Shown one piece after another: positions 17,490 to 26,535 of a DNA stretch of 56,116 nucleotides. The position numbers and the translations under genes are program-made. This DNA comes from Acholeplasmatales bacterium (GTDB lineage Bacteria; Bacillota_I; Bacilli_A; Acholeplasmatales; Anaeroplasmataceae): the NCBI GenBank assembly GCA_900767915.1, contig CAAGAX010000025.1, positions 1-56,116 of the forward strand, read 5' to 3'. Position 1 is the stretch's first letter, and the number at the start of each line of letters is the position of its first letter. The notes below the pieces were generated by a model, which was not told the DNA's origin, searched no databases, and was given only the letters and a program-made list of their open reading frames with translations.

Positions 17490-18392
17490 ATGACTTTACA
17501 GCAGCTTAAATATGTTATAACAATTTCAAATACTGGTAGTATGCATACTGCAGCAAAGGCTTTATTTATTACGCAACCAAATTTAACTAAGGCTATTAGA
17601 GATTTAGAAGAGGAAATGGGAATAATAATCTTTAATAGAACTAATAAGGGTGTTTTATTAACTGAGGATGGAATGAAATTTCTATCATATGCAAGACAGG
17701 TAGTAGAACAAGCAGATTTACTTGAGGATAATTTTAAAAATAAAGAAAGTATAAAAAGAATTTTCGCAATTTCTTCTCAGCATTATGGCTTTGTTGTTAA
17801 TGCCTTTGTAAAGCTTGTAACATTACTAGGTAAGGAAAAATATGAATTTTCCTTAAGGGAATGTAAAACATATGAGGTTATAGGTGATGTTAAGGATGGA
17901 AGAAGCGAATTAGGAGTTATTTATTTATCAAATTTCAATAAGGAAATAATAGATAAATTTATTATAAATAATGGTTTAAAATATAAATTTATATTTGAGG
18001 CTAGACCTCATGTTTTATTAAGTAAAAATCATCCTTTAGCTAACGAGAAAATATTAACTTTAGCTGATTTAAAAGATTATCCTAGATTAAGCTATGATCA
18101 AGGAATAAATAATTCTTTTTATTTTTCAGAGGAGCCTCACGCAATTGAATTAGTTAAAAAATCAATAATTGTATCGGATCGTGCAACATTATTTAATGTA
18201 TTGATTGGATTGAATGGGTATACAATTTCATCAGGAAGAATATCTTCATCTCTTGATGGTGATAATATTATTTCAATTCCTTTAAAAACAGATGAAATAA
18301 TGGATATGGTTTATGTATATAATCCTGATAAGCCAATGAAGGAAATAACTAAAATGTATTTAGAAGTGTTAAAAAATGAGGTAAATATATGA
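17490..18392 (+). CDS. LysR family transcriptional regulator
   Basis: A 300-residue DNA-binding regulator. The N-terminal helix-turn-helix has LQQLKYVITIS, MHTAAKALFITQPNLTKAI and FNRTNKGVLLTEDG, followed by a periplasmic-binding-like effector domain. The ATG at 17490 is placed by a GGTGAT site and matches the usual LysR start (MTLQQL). Its TGA stop overlaps the start of the esterase gene by four bases (ATGA), so the two are translationally coupled. This is unusual, since LysR genes are more often divergent from their targets. The effector is unknown. Confidence 0.93.
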   Translation: MTLQQLKYVITISNTGSMHTAAKALFITQPNLTKAIRDLEEEMGIIIFNRTNKGVLLTEDGMKFLSYARQVVEQADLLEDNFKNKESIKRIFAISSQHYGFVVNAFVKLVTLLGKEKYEFSLRECKTYEVIGDVKDGRSELGVIYLSNFNKEIIDKFIINNGLKYKFIFEARPHVLLSKNHPLANEKILTLADLKDYPRLSYDQGINNSFYFSEEPHAIELVKKSIIVSDRATLFNVLIGLNGYTISSGRISSSLDGDNIISIPLKTDEIMDMVYVYNPDKPMKEITKMYLEVLKNEVNI

Positions 18393-19813
18393 ATAAGCTT
18401 TTTTTAGTAGGAGATTCTACAGTATCTAGTTTTAATGATGAAACCTATTATTATCCTAGATATGGATATGGAACACAATTATCTAAATATTTAAACAATC
18501 TAAAGATAATAAATTTAGCTTTATCAGGAAGAAGCTCTAGAAGCTTTAAGAATGATAAAAATTATGATATATTTAAAGATAGTATTTCAAGTGGAGATTT
18601 TGTAATTATAGGTTTTGGTCATAATGATGAAAAGTATGATGATATATTAAGATTTACAAATGCCTCCTTACCCTCTACTGATGAAAAATCCTTTAAATAT
18701 CATTTAAAGGAATATATCGATATTGCGAGAAATGCTAAAGCAACACCAATTTTATGTACACCTATAACAAGATATAATAACAAAAATGAATACACTTTAT
18801 TTTGCCATAAAACTGAGTATGGTGACTATAGATTAGCTATTTTAGAGCTTGGAAAAGAATTAGATGTGGAGGTTATTGATTTAACATTATATACAGTTAA
18901 TTTATATAATAAATTTAAAGAATATGCTAGATTTTTTCATGCTGTACCTTTAGGAAAAATTGAAAATGACAAGATAGTTTGTGATTTTGAAAGTATGGAT
19001 AAAACTCATATTAATGTATTAGGTGCTTCTTTAATTGCTTATTATATTGCGTCTAATTCAAAGACTTTAAGATCTTTTTTCAATCATAGTGATTCTCCAA
19101 CTAAAAAGAATGATTTATTAGTTAATCCATCATATAAATATATAAAATATGAATCACCTAACTTATCATTATTAAATACAAAATATAATGATTGGTATTA
19201 TACAATATTTGGTGATATTTCATCAAAGGATTATTTTACATTTGAAAATCATGGTAATTACTTTATTATGGGACAAGCTAATGGTAATGGTGGTAAAATC
19301 AATTTAAGCTCTGAAGGATATTCATTTTTATTTAAAAGATTATCTATTGATGATAATTTTATTATTGAAGCTAATATAAAAATAGTAGAATCTAAAGCCT
19401 TAAAGGAACAAGGATTTGGTTTAATGGTAAGAGATGATTGTTATATTAATCAAACTGAAAATCGAAAGCTTAACTTATCTAATTATATAGCATCTGGTAT
19501 GCTAGGACAAGGTAGTACTAATCATGTTATATTTTCAAGAAATGGCTTTAGTTCATTAAATAAAGGAAAATATATTTATAATGGAAATTATAAAGCTAAT
19601 GATATTATATATGCAAAAATTGAAAGAATTGGACAAAGAATTAGTTGTGATTTTTCAATTAATGATAATAAATATCATGATGATTTTTATGATTTTGATT
19701 TAACTAAGGTAGATAACAAGAATATTTATGTTGGTTTATTTTTGAATAAAGGTACAGTAATAAAGGTTGATAATATTAAGCTTACAATTACTGGAAAATC
19801 ATTAGGTGCCTAA
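18389..19813 (+). CDS. SGNH/GDSL esterase with C-terminal lectin-like domain
   Basis: A 474-residue protein. Residues 1-225 are an SGNH hydrolase of the rhamnogalacturonan-acetylesterase type: FLVGDSTVSSF (nucleophile Ser about residue 10), LSGRSSRSF, GFGHND, and DKTHIN with the Asp-x-x-His pair. It likely removes acetyl groups from plant-type sugars. Residues about 260-470 look like a beta-sandwich of the concanavalin/DUF1349-like kind. There is no signal peptide, so it should act inside the cell on imported oligosaccharides. Its start is buried in the LysR stop codon. Confidence 0.83.
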   Translation: MNKLFLVGDSTVSSFNDETYYYPRYGYGTQLSKYLNNLKIINLALSGRSSRSFKNDKNYDIFKDSISSGDFVIIGFGHNDEKYDDILRFTNASLPSTDEKSFKYHLKEYIDIARNAKATPILCTPITRYNNKNEYTLFCHKTEYGDYRLAILELGKELDVEVIDLTLYTVNLYNKFKEYARFFHAVPLGKIENDKIVCDFESMDKTHINVLGASLIAYYIASNSKTLRSFFNHSDSPTKKNDLLVNPSYKYIKYESPNLSLLNTKYNDWYYTIFGDISSKDYFTFENHGNYFIMGQANGNGGKINLSSEGYSFLFKRLSIDDNFIIEANIKIVESKALKEQGFGLMVRDDCYINQTENRKLNLSNYIASGMLGQGSTNHVIFSRNGFSSLNKGKYIYNGNYKANDIIYAKIERIGQRISCDFSINDNKYHDDFYDFDLTKVDNKNIYVGLFLNKGTVIKVDNIKLTITGKSLGA

Positions 19814-19844
19814 GAATTAAATAAATGTTTGTTTTTTCAAATTC

Positions 19845-19873
19845 TTGACACTAATAGTTTAATATTTTATAAT
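19845..19873 (+). promoter_or_regulatory. consensus sigma-A promoter upstream of the riboswitch
   Basis: A perfect TTGACA, 17 bases, and a perfect TATAAT. RNA would start about 19880, some 25 bases before the aptamer. A second TATAAT at 19899 lacks a -35 box. Confidence 0.88.
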
Positions 19874-19902
19874 TACTATAAGTATTAATTCAATTTGTTA
19901 TA

Positions 19903-19970
19903 ATCGCAAAACTAGAGAAATTTAGTGACGCAAAGCTAAAGGGCCTTTTAACTGGCAGCCAGTTGTCATT
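19903..19970 (+). ncRNA. cyclic di-GMP-I (GEMM) riboswitch aptamer
   Basis: The sequence has the signature order of GEMM-I: CGCAAAAC, a hairpin with a GAAA tetraloop (arms ACTAGA and TTTAGT), the highly conserved GACGCAAAGC joint, then GGGCC with the second hairpin ending in GGCAGCCAG. The tetraloop and the receptor-side stem are as expected. It precedes a terminator and a c-di-GMP phosphodiesterase gene. Exact edges are approximate because P1 is not fully resolved by eye. Confidence 0.92.
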
Positions 19971-19997
19971 TTGAATATATTATGGCAACTTTTTTTG
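19961..19997 (+). terminator. riboswitch-controlled terminator
   Basis: AGTTGTCAT (19961-19969) pairs with ATGGCAACT (19982-19990) and is followed by seven T residues. The left arm overlaps the 3-prime edge of the aptamer (CCAGTTG), so a ligand-stabilised aptamer should compete with the terminator. This predicts that c-di-GMP turns expression on. Confidence 0.83.
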
Positions 19998-20020
19998 TCT
20001 TATGAAAAGAGGGAGATTCT

Positions 20021-22501
20021 ATGAGATTAAAGGATTTAAGATGGCATATCCTGTTTAGTGTTATATTATTAATTTCGTATGCAGCAATAGCTATTTGTTT
20101 TTACCTATCGATTAGTAGTGGTAAGGTTGAATCCTCTATGAAAGAATTAGGTCTTGAAAAATCTAGTGCTTCTGTTGATTTATTTACTGAGACAGTTAAT
20201 AGCTATTATGATATTTATGTTAATGATAAAGAAAATTCTATAGATAAATTTACTATATGTAAAGATCAAACTGGCTTAGCCTCAAAGTTTAGTAGTATTG
20301 ATTCAGATAAGTCTAAGGTAATAATTGCTCAGGCTAATTTATTTGAGCCTGATATTAATAGTGGTTCTGAATTAAATAAGGATACTAATTATTATGTATA
20401 TTTTTATAAGGAATGGCTAGATAGTGAAGAAAATAAAGAATCTACTATTAGTAAAATAAGATTAGATTCATTACTTAATGAAATTTTTAAGGATCAAACA
20501 TGGTATGCTTTTAGCTTGAGTGAAAACTCTGATGTCTTAGTTACAACAAATTCAAGTGATAAAACAATTCAAACTAAAACTATTGCCTCTTTAATAGGTG
20601 ATTCTTCAAAAGCTGCTGCTATTGAAAATGGCTATTTCAATGAGGTATTAAATTTATCTTTAGGTAGAGGAGTATTATCTGGTAATAAATTATCATTTAA
20701 ATCATATGATAAGGAAAATAAGCTAAGTGATATTTATATTTCATTTTTTATTTCTACAAGTGATGCTTATTTAGGAATTTCATGGGTATTAACTCAAGCA
20801 ATTATTTTCTATTCTGCTGGAGTTATTGTTTGTATATTAATGCTATTAATTTTTATATTTGGTTGTAAAAAGGCATCAAAGCTATTAAGAGTAGATAGAA
20901 CTTCTACTGAAAAAACTAAGGCTATGGTTATTAGAATTGATCCAAACGGTAAGGTAATATTTACTAATAGAACTTTTAAGCAAATGTATGGATTAACTAC
21001 TAAGCTAAATAATGTACATGAATTTATTGATGTAATGACAGAAGAACCAATCCTAGAAACTGTTAAGAAAAATCAAGCCTTTGAATGCTCAGTGGTAACT
21101 GATGATGGTATCGTTCATTATTTACATTTATCTCCTTTATATATTTCTAGTTCATATTATTTAATGGGTACTGAAATTACAGTTGATTATGAAAGAAGAA
21201 AACATCTAGAGGAAATGAGTGGTAAAAACGAGGTTACTCATTGTGATAATGGTTTTACATTGGTAAATCAATTTAAAACTATTATTTCTAATACTGAAAC
21301 AACAGATTTAGCTTTTATTCAATATAATATTATTAAGCATGAGGATGTTATTTCAGTATTTGGTAGAAATAATTATTGTTCAGTTCAAAATGAATTTTTA
21401 ACTAAGCTAAAAGAGAAATTTGAAAATTTAGCTATTTTCCAAATGAGTGATGCTGAATTCATTATAATTTTCCCTAATGTTAATTTAGATGACTCTATTG
21501 AAATTGTAAAAACGAGCTTAGAAGAATTCAAACGTCCATTTAACGTTGGAAGAAATAGTATTTATTTAAATGTTAAAACAGTAATTTATAATTTAAAAAG
21601 AGAAGATTTTGTAGATATTACATTAAATAGAATAATGGAAAAGCTAGAATTAGCCTTAAAGAATATTATTAATTATGCAGGTAAGGATTTAATTGTTTAT
21701 GATCCAGCAATGGATGGAATATTATTAGCTGCCGATGAGATGGAAAAGGATTTAGAGCATGGTTTAATAAATTCTGAATTTAAAATGTTTTTACAGCCTC
21801 AATTTGATATTATTAACAATCGTGTTGATGGCTTTGAGGCTTTGATTAGATGGACGAATCCAAAATATAGTAAGCAATCTCCACAAGCATTTATTGAATT
21901 AGCTGAAGAAAGAGGACATATGCTTGATATTGGTAGATTTGTTATTTCTGAATCATTTAAGCTTGCAAAAAAGCTTGAGCCATATAATATTCATGTTTCT
22001 GTTAATGTCTCACCAGTTCAGCTATTACAAACTGGATTTGTTCAAAACATAGTAGATGAATTTAAGAATCTTAATTTAAAAAAGGGTTCTATTGCAATAG
22101 AAATAACTGAAACATTCTTAATGGATAATTTCCATTTAATGAATGAAAAGCTTCATTTATTACATGATTTAGGCTTCCATATTCATCTTGATGATTTTTG
22201 TACTGGATATTCTTCAATGCTTTATTTAAAGGATTTACCAGTTGATACATTGAAGATTGATAAGGAATTCACTAAGAATATTACTTCAAATAAAACTTCT
22301 GAAAATATTGTTAAAACAATTTGTAATTTAGCAAACGCTTTAAATCTTGATATGATTTGTGAAGGTGTTGAAACTGAAGAGCAATCTGATATGATGAAGA
22401 GGTTTGGATGTAGAGTTATTCAAGGATATTTAATAGGTAAAGCAATGCCATATGAAGAAGCAGTTGTTTTACTTGAAAAGTATAATGAGAAGGGTAAATA
22501 G
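20021..22501 (+). CDS. membrane sensor, c-di-GMP phosphodiesterase (PAS-degenerate GGDEF-EAL)
   Basis: An 826-residue protein. A transmembrane helix (about residues 10-30) and another (about 255-285) flank an extracellular domain of about 220 residues. A PAS-like segment (about 310-390, with IRIDPNGKVIFTN) precedes a GGDEF domain whose signature is SDAEF (from residue 476), so it should not make c-di-GMP. The EAL domain (about 575-820) keeps the catalytic set: EALIRW at 606, NVSP, EITET, DDFCTGYSS, LKIDKEF, EGVET and QGYLIGKA. It should hydrolyse c-di-GMP in response to an outside signal and lies behind a c-di-GMP riboswitch. Confidence 0.94.
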   Translation: MRLKDLRWHILFSVILLISYAAIAICFYLSISSGKVESSMKELGLEKSSASVDLFTETVNSYYDIYVNDKENSIDKFTICKDQTGLASKFSSIDSDKSKVIIAQANLFEPDINSGSELNKDTNYYVYFYKEWLDSEENKESTISKIRLDSLLNEIFKDQTWYAFSLSENSDVLVTTNSSDKTIQTKTIASLIGDSSKAAAIENGYFNEVLNLSLGRGVLSGNKLSFKSYDKENKLSDIYISFFISTSDAYLGISWVLTQAIIFYSAGVIVCILMLLIFIFGCKKASKLLRVDRTSTEKTKAMVIRIDPNGKVIFTNRTFKQMYGLTTKLNNVHEFIDVMTEEPILETVKKNQAFECSVVTDDGIVHYLHLSPLYISSSYYLMGTEITVDYERRKHLEEMSGKNEVTHCDNGFTLVNQFKTIISNTETTDLAFIQYNIIKHEDVISVFGRNNYCSVQNEFLTKLKEKFENLAIFQMSDAEFIIIFPNVNLDDSIEIVKTSLEEFKRPFNVGRNSIYLNVKTVIYNLKREDFVDITLNRIMEKLELALKNIINYAGKDLIVYDPAMDGILLAADEMEKDLEHGLINSEFKMFLQPQFDIINNRVDGFEALIRWTNPKYSKQSPQAFIELAEERGHMLDIGRFVISESFKLAKKLEPYNIHVSVNVSPVQLLQTGFVQNIVDEFKNLNLKKGSIAIEITETFLMDNFHLMNEKLHLLHDLGFHIHLDDFCTGYSSMLYLKDLPVDTLKIDKEFTKNITSNKTSENIVKTICNLANALNLDMICEGVETEEQSDMMKRFGCRVIQGYLIGKAMPYEEAVVLLEKYNEKGK

Positions 22502-22512
22502 GAGGCTATAGT

Positions 22513-24078
22513 ATGTTTTTAGAGAATATAAATGATGGATTAGCTATAGTATTGACACTTGTTGCATTATTAGTAACAGTTTGTCTTGGTGTATTATTTT
22601 TCTTCCTAATTAGAAGAAATATTCTAAAAGAAAGAGAAGAGCATGATGTTATTGTTGAAAATGCAATTACACAAAGAGCTATGATTGATTCAATTAACCA
22701 GTATATTAAAAAGGTTGATCGTTTTGGTGCGATGACTCTATTTTATGTTGATATTGATGGCTTTGGCGATTTAAATGAGGTTTTTGGTACAGAAGCATGT
22801 GATCAAATGCTAAAGGAAGTGGCAGCTAGAATCTTACGTATTCTACCATATAAGGCATCTTTATGTAGATATAAAAATGATGAATTCTTAATTTTTGTTA
22901 AGGATGAGGATAATAAGACTAGAATTGAAAAGCTAGCTTCTCAAATTAATGAAATAATAAATTCACCTTATCAGGTATTAGTTGGTGAAAGTATTAATTT
23001 ATCTGCATCAATTGGTATGGTTACATATCCACAGGCAGGCTCTACTTTTGATGAGCTATATGCTAATCTTGAGCTTACCACATATGTTTCAAAAAGAGAT
23101 GGTGGTAATAAGTTTACAAACTTCTATGCATCTATTAAGGATGAAGAATCTGATAATATGGTTTATTTCCAAGAAATCAAAAATGCAATTCAAAACAAGG
23201 AATTCGTTTTATACTATCAGCCTATTGTTAATTTAAAGGATAAAACAATGGAGGGTGCAGAAGCCCTAATGCGTTGGAATCACCCTACAAAGGGTGTACA
23301 GGCTCCATCTACATTCTTAAAGGTCTTAGAGCAATCAGGAGATATTAAATGGGTAGGTGAATGGGGTATTGAATCAATGATTCGTATGCATAATCAAATG
23401 GTTGATCGTTTCCCTACAATTCCAATGCGTTTCTCATTGAACTTATCAACTAAGCAGTTACTAGATAGTAGCTTGGCTAATAAGTTTATTGATATTATGA
23501 ATAAGAATAATGCTAAGCCTGAAGAATATATGCTTGAAATTTCTGATTTCATGATGGTTGAACGTATTTCTGTTATCAAGACAAATATTTATAAGCTAAG
23601 AGACTTTGGATTTAAGATTGCTGTCGATGGCTTTGAGCTTGATGGTCAATCTGTTCAAAATATTCAAAGATCTCCAATTGACGTTATAAAGCTAGGAAGA
23701 GGCTTCCTAAAGGATATTGAAAATAACTTTATGAAGGAAAGATTCCTACAAATTCTTGTCAAATATGCAATGGATAATAATCGTCAATTAATATGCGAGG
23801 GTATTGAAACAGCTGAAATAACAAAATATGTTAAGGAACAAAATGTTTTCTATGGCCAAGGTTATTATTTTGCAAAGCCTATGAGTCAAGAAGCATTTAC
23901 AGAATATGTTGAAAAACATCAATATAGAGTATTACTTGATGAGGTATCTTCTCTTGAGGATAGTGAGGCATTATTTAAAGATGGTGCAGCTATACCTGAT
24001 GAGGTTCATGAGGAAACTCCTGAGGAGCTTTTAGAAAGAATTGCAAGAAACGGAAGCATTGATGGAGATCAACAATAA
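22513..24078 (+). CDS. membrane GGDEF-EAL protein with degenerate catalytic sites
   Basis: A 521-residue protein with one N-terminal helix (about residues 12-35), then GGDEF and EAL domains. The GGDEF signature is KNDEF (121-125), although the upstream metal Asp region FYVDIDGFGDLN remains. In the EAL domain EALMRW is kept (250), but the metal and catalytic set is broken: EISDF replaces ExTE (342-346), AVDGFELDG replaces the DDFGTGYS loop, and VIKLGRGF replaces LKID. It is probably a c-di-GMP binding or partner protein rather than an enzyme. It lies 11 bases after the first EAL gene, in the same operon. Confidence 0.9.
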   Translation: MFLENINDGLAIVLTLVALLVTVCLGVLFFFLIRRNILKEREEHDVIVENAITQRAMIDSINQYIKKVDRFGAMTLFYVDIDGFGDLNEVFGTEACDQMLKEVAARILRILPYKASLCRYKNDEFLIFVKDEDNKTRIEKLASQINEIINSPYQVLVGESINLSASIGMVTYPQAGSTFDELYANLELTTYVSKRDGGNKFTNFYASIKDEESDNMVYFQEIKNAIQNKEFVLYYQPIVNLKDKTMEGAEALMRWNHPTKGVQAPSTFLKVLEQSGDIKWVGEWGIESMIRMHNQMVDRFPTIPMRFSLNLSTKQLLDSSLANKFIDIMNKNNAKPEEYMLEISDFMMVERISVIKTNIYKLRDFGFKIAVDGFELDGQSVQNIQRSPIDVIKLGRGFLKDIENNFMKERFLQILVKYAMDNNRQLICEGIETAEITKYVKEQNVFYGQGYYFAKPMSQEAFTEYVEKHQYRVLLDEVSSLEDSEALFKDGAAIPDEVHEETPEELLERIARNGSIDGDQQ

Positions 24079-24091
24079 TAAATAATTATTT

Positions 24092-24132
24092 AATAGTAAG
24101 ACTATCTTAATTGAAGTCTTGCTATTTTTTTA
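24092..24132 (+). terminator. terminator of the c-di-GMP operon
   Basis: Twelve-base arms AATAGTAAGACT and AGTCTTGCTATT (one G-U pair) followed by seven T residues. Confidence 0.85.
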
Positions 24133-24151
24133 ATATTTCTATTCTGTACTC

Positions 24152-24180
24152 TTGAAAAATGTAAATTAGAATGATAAAAT
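24152..24180 (+). promoter_or_regulatory. sigma-A promoter of guaB
   Basis: TTGAAA, 17 bases, TAAAAT. Transcription would start near 24187, which excludes the upstream ATG at 24171 as the start of guaB. Confidence 0.75.
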
Positions 24181-24209
24181 ATGAGGAAAGTTATTTTGAG
24201 GAGGAAAAT

Positions 24210-25706
24210 ATGGCTTATTATTATGATGAACCATCTCACACATTTAGTGAGTATTTATTAGTACCAGGATATTCTGATGAGAATTGTATACCAAGTAATG
24301 TTTCTTTAAAGACACCACTTGTAAAATTTAAAAAGGGTGAAGAACCTGCAATTACAATGAATATTCCTATGATTTCTGCAATTATGCAATCTGTATCAAA
24401 TGATACAATGGCAATTGCATTAGCCAAAGAAGGAGGAGTTTCCTTCATTTATGGATCTCAAACTATTGAGAGTCAATGTAATATGGTTAGAAAGGTAAAA
24501 TCATACAAAGCAGGCTTTGTTACTAGTGATTCTAATTTATCAATAGATGCAACTCTTGCTGATGTATTAGAATTAAAGGAATCTACAGGACATTCAACAG
24601 TAGCTGTTACTGAGGATGGTACTGCAAATGGTAAGCTTTTAGGTATTGTTAGTAGTAGAGATTATAGAGTTTCTAGAATGGAATTATCAACTCCAGTTAA
24701 AGATTTTATGACCCCTTTATCTAAGCTTGTTACAGCTAAGGCTGGTACATCTTTAAAGGAAGCTAATGATATTATATGGGAGCATAAGCTAAATAGCCTA
24801 CCTATTGTAGATGATAATGGATGTTTAGTTTCCTTTGTATTTAGAAAAGATTATTCTTCTCATAAGGATAATCCACTAGAGCTATTAGATTCTAATAAGC
24901 GTTATATTGTTGGTGCTGGTATTAATACAAGAGATTATGAACAAAGAATACCTGCATTAATTGAAGCTGGTGCTGATGTTTTATGTATTGATTCATCAGA
25001 AGGCTTCTCAGCATGGCAAAAGAACACAATTAAGTGGGTTAGAGAAAAATATGGTGATACTGTAAAAATTGGTGCTGGTAATGTTGTTGATAAAGAAGGA
25101 TTCCGTTTCTTAGCTGAATGCGGTGCTGACTTTATTAAGATTGGTATCGGTGGTGGTTCAATTTGTATCACTCGTGAAACAAAGGGAATTGGACGTGGAC
25201 AAGCAACAGCTGTTATAGAGGTTGCAAAAGCAAGAGATGAGTATTATAAGGAAACAGGAATTTATATTCCAATTTGCTCAGATGGTGGTATTGTTCATGA
25301 TTATCATATTACCTTAGCTTTAGCTATGGGCTGTGATTTCTGTATGCTAGGTAGATATTTTGCACGTTTTGATGAATCTCCTACTTCAAAGATTTTAGTT
25401 AATGGTAGCTATATGAAGGAATATTGGGGCGAAGGTAGTGCTCGTGCTAGAAACTGGCAAAGATATGATCTTGGTGGTGCAAAGAAGCTATCATTCGTTG
25501 AAGGTGTTGATTCATATGTACCATATGCTGGACCTCTTCATGATAATGTATCTACAACATTAAGTAAAATTCGTCATACTATGTGTAATTGTGGTGCATT
25601 GACTATTAGCGAGCTTCAACAAAAGGCTAAGCTTACATTAGTAAGTAGTGTATCAATTGTTGAAGGTGGAGCACATGACGTTTTAGTAAAGGATAAGCAA
25701 AACTAA
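24210..25706 (+). CDS. guaB: IMP dehydrogenase
   Basis: A 498-residue enzyme that oxidises IMP to XMP with NAD, the committed step to GMP. It has an N-terminal barrel part with MNIPMISAIMQSVSND, a CBS pair inserted at about residues 95-220, and the catalytic loop GGGSICITRE with Cys319. The C-terminal flap has GEGSARARNWQRY. It belongs to the longer clostridial-type IMPDH group rather than the PGSICTTR group. The ATG at 24210 is set by GAGGAGG and by the promoter position. It is monocistronic, with a terminator at 25752. Confidence 0.95.
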   Translation: MAYYYDEPSHTFSEYLLVPGYSDENCIPSNVSLKTPLVKFKKGEEPAITMNIPMISAIMQSVSNDTMAIALAKEGGVSFIYGSQTIESQCNMVRKVKSYKAGFVTSDSNLSIDATLADVLELKESTGHSTVAVTEDGTANGKLLGIVSSRDYRVSRMELSTPVKDFMTPLSKLVTAKAGTSLKEANDIIWEHKLNSLPIVDDNGCLVSFVFRKDYSSHKDNPLELLDSNKRYIVGAGINTRDYEQRIPALIEAGADVLCIDSSEGFSAWQKNTIKWVREKYGDTVKIGAGNVVDKEGFRFLAECGADFIKIGIGGGSICITRETKGIGRGQATAVIEVAKARDEYYKETGIYIPICSDGGIVHDYHITLALAMGCDFCMLGRYFARFDESPTSKILVNGSYMKEYWGEGSARARNWQRYDLGGAKKLSFVEGVDSYVPYAGPLHDNVSTTLSKIRHTMCNCGALTISELQQKAKLTLVSSVSIVEGGAHDVLVKDKQN

Positions 25707-25751
25707 TAATAGCTTTATCTTTGTTATCATAAAATGTATTTATAAAAAATG

Positions 25752-25793
25752 GCATATAAGTTATTTTTAAATTAAAACTTATATGCTTTTTTT
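25752..25793 (+). terminator. terminator of guaB
   Basis: Arms GCATATAAGTT and AACTTATATGC (perfect, 11 base pairs) followed by seven T residues. Confidence 0.87.
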
Positions 25794-25829
25794 ATAATAT
25801 GTCTATTAAATTATAATTTTTAAATATAA

Positions 25830-25871
25830 AAAAGCATGTAATAATTATTTTTGATTTCATTACATGCTTTT
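25830..25871 (-). terminator. terminator of the activase-crp operon
   Basis: AAAAGCATGTAAT pairs perfectly with ATTACATGCTTTT; on the minus strand it leads into a T-rich run. It lies just after the crp-like stop codon. Confidence 0.8.
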
Positions 25872-25875
25872 ATTT

Positions 25876-26520
25876 TTATAAAATTTTTTTAAGCTTATCT
25901 AAATCTAAAATTGTATAAAGCTTGTTTTTATTGGCTATTATCCCATCATTAATAAGCTTAGATAATTCATTAGAAAGACTAGGTCTTTCAACATTTAAAA
26001 AATCAGCAAGCTCAGTTTTAGTATAAGGAATAATAAAAGTTAATTCATTCTTTTCTTCATAAATAGTATAAAAATAATATGCTAAACGCTCCCTTATAGT
26101 TTTATAGGCTAATAGCTTTATATGATCATTTAAAACAATAGAATAATTAGATATGGCAGCTAAAATATTACTTAGAATTATTTTAGATCTAAGCATTAAT
26201 TTGAATAAATCCTCTTTATTTATTAATTCAATTGTAACTAATGATTCGGCATAAAAGGAAGCCTTATAGAATGGATTAGAGGAAAATATTAAATTAATAC
26301 CAATATACTCATTTTGTTCTAATGTTCTAATAATCTTACCATGACCATCAGAATAGTACTTAATAGCGTTAATTTTCCCTCTTTTTATAAGCGCAATAGA
26401 AGAACATAATGAATCATCCTCAAAGATACATTCCCCTCTTAAAAATTCTTGCTTAACAAATTTAATATCCTTTGTTAATTGTTTTTTCTCTTCACTACTA
26501 ATATTAAGAAAAATATCCAT
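25876..26520 (-). CDS. Crp/Fnr family transcriptional regulator
   Basis: A 214-residue regulator with an N-terminal cyclic-nucleotide-binding-type barrel (about 10-120), a long dimer helix and a C-terminal winged helix with TKTELADFLNVERPSLSNELSKL. No N-terminal Cys cluster is present, so it is not an Fnr iron-sulfur sensor. It starts 15 bases after the dehydratase-like gene and is the last gene of that operon, suggesting control of the operon or the divergent sugar transporter. The ligand is unknown. Confidence 0.9.
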   Translation of the reverse strand: MDIFLNISSEEKKQLTKDIKFVKQEFLRGECIFEDDSLCSSIALIKRGKINAIKYYSDGHGKIIRTLEQNEYIGINLIFSSNPFYKASFYAESLVTIELINKEDLFKLMLRSKIILSNILAAISNYSIVLNDHIKLLAYKTIRERLAYYFYTIYEEKNELTFIIPYTKTELADFLNVERPSLSNELSKLINDGIIANKNKLYTILDLDKLKKIL

Positions 26521-26535
26521 AAAAGATAAAGGCAG

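Noticed and set aside
6102..18392. UGA read as tryptophan (code 4)
   Set aside because: Genes ending at 6632 and 18392 use TGA as stop with normal downstream starts, and Trp is TGG throughout.
24171..24209. upstream ATG giving a 511-residue IMP dehydrogenase
   Set aside because: It overlaps the -10 box of the guaB promoter; GAGGAGG places the start at 24210.
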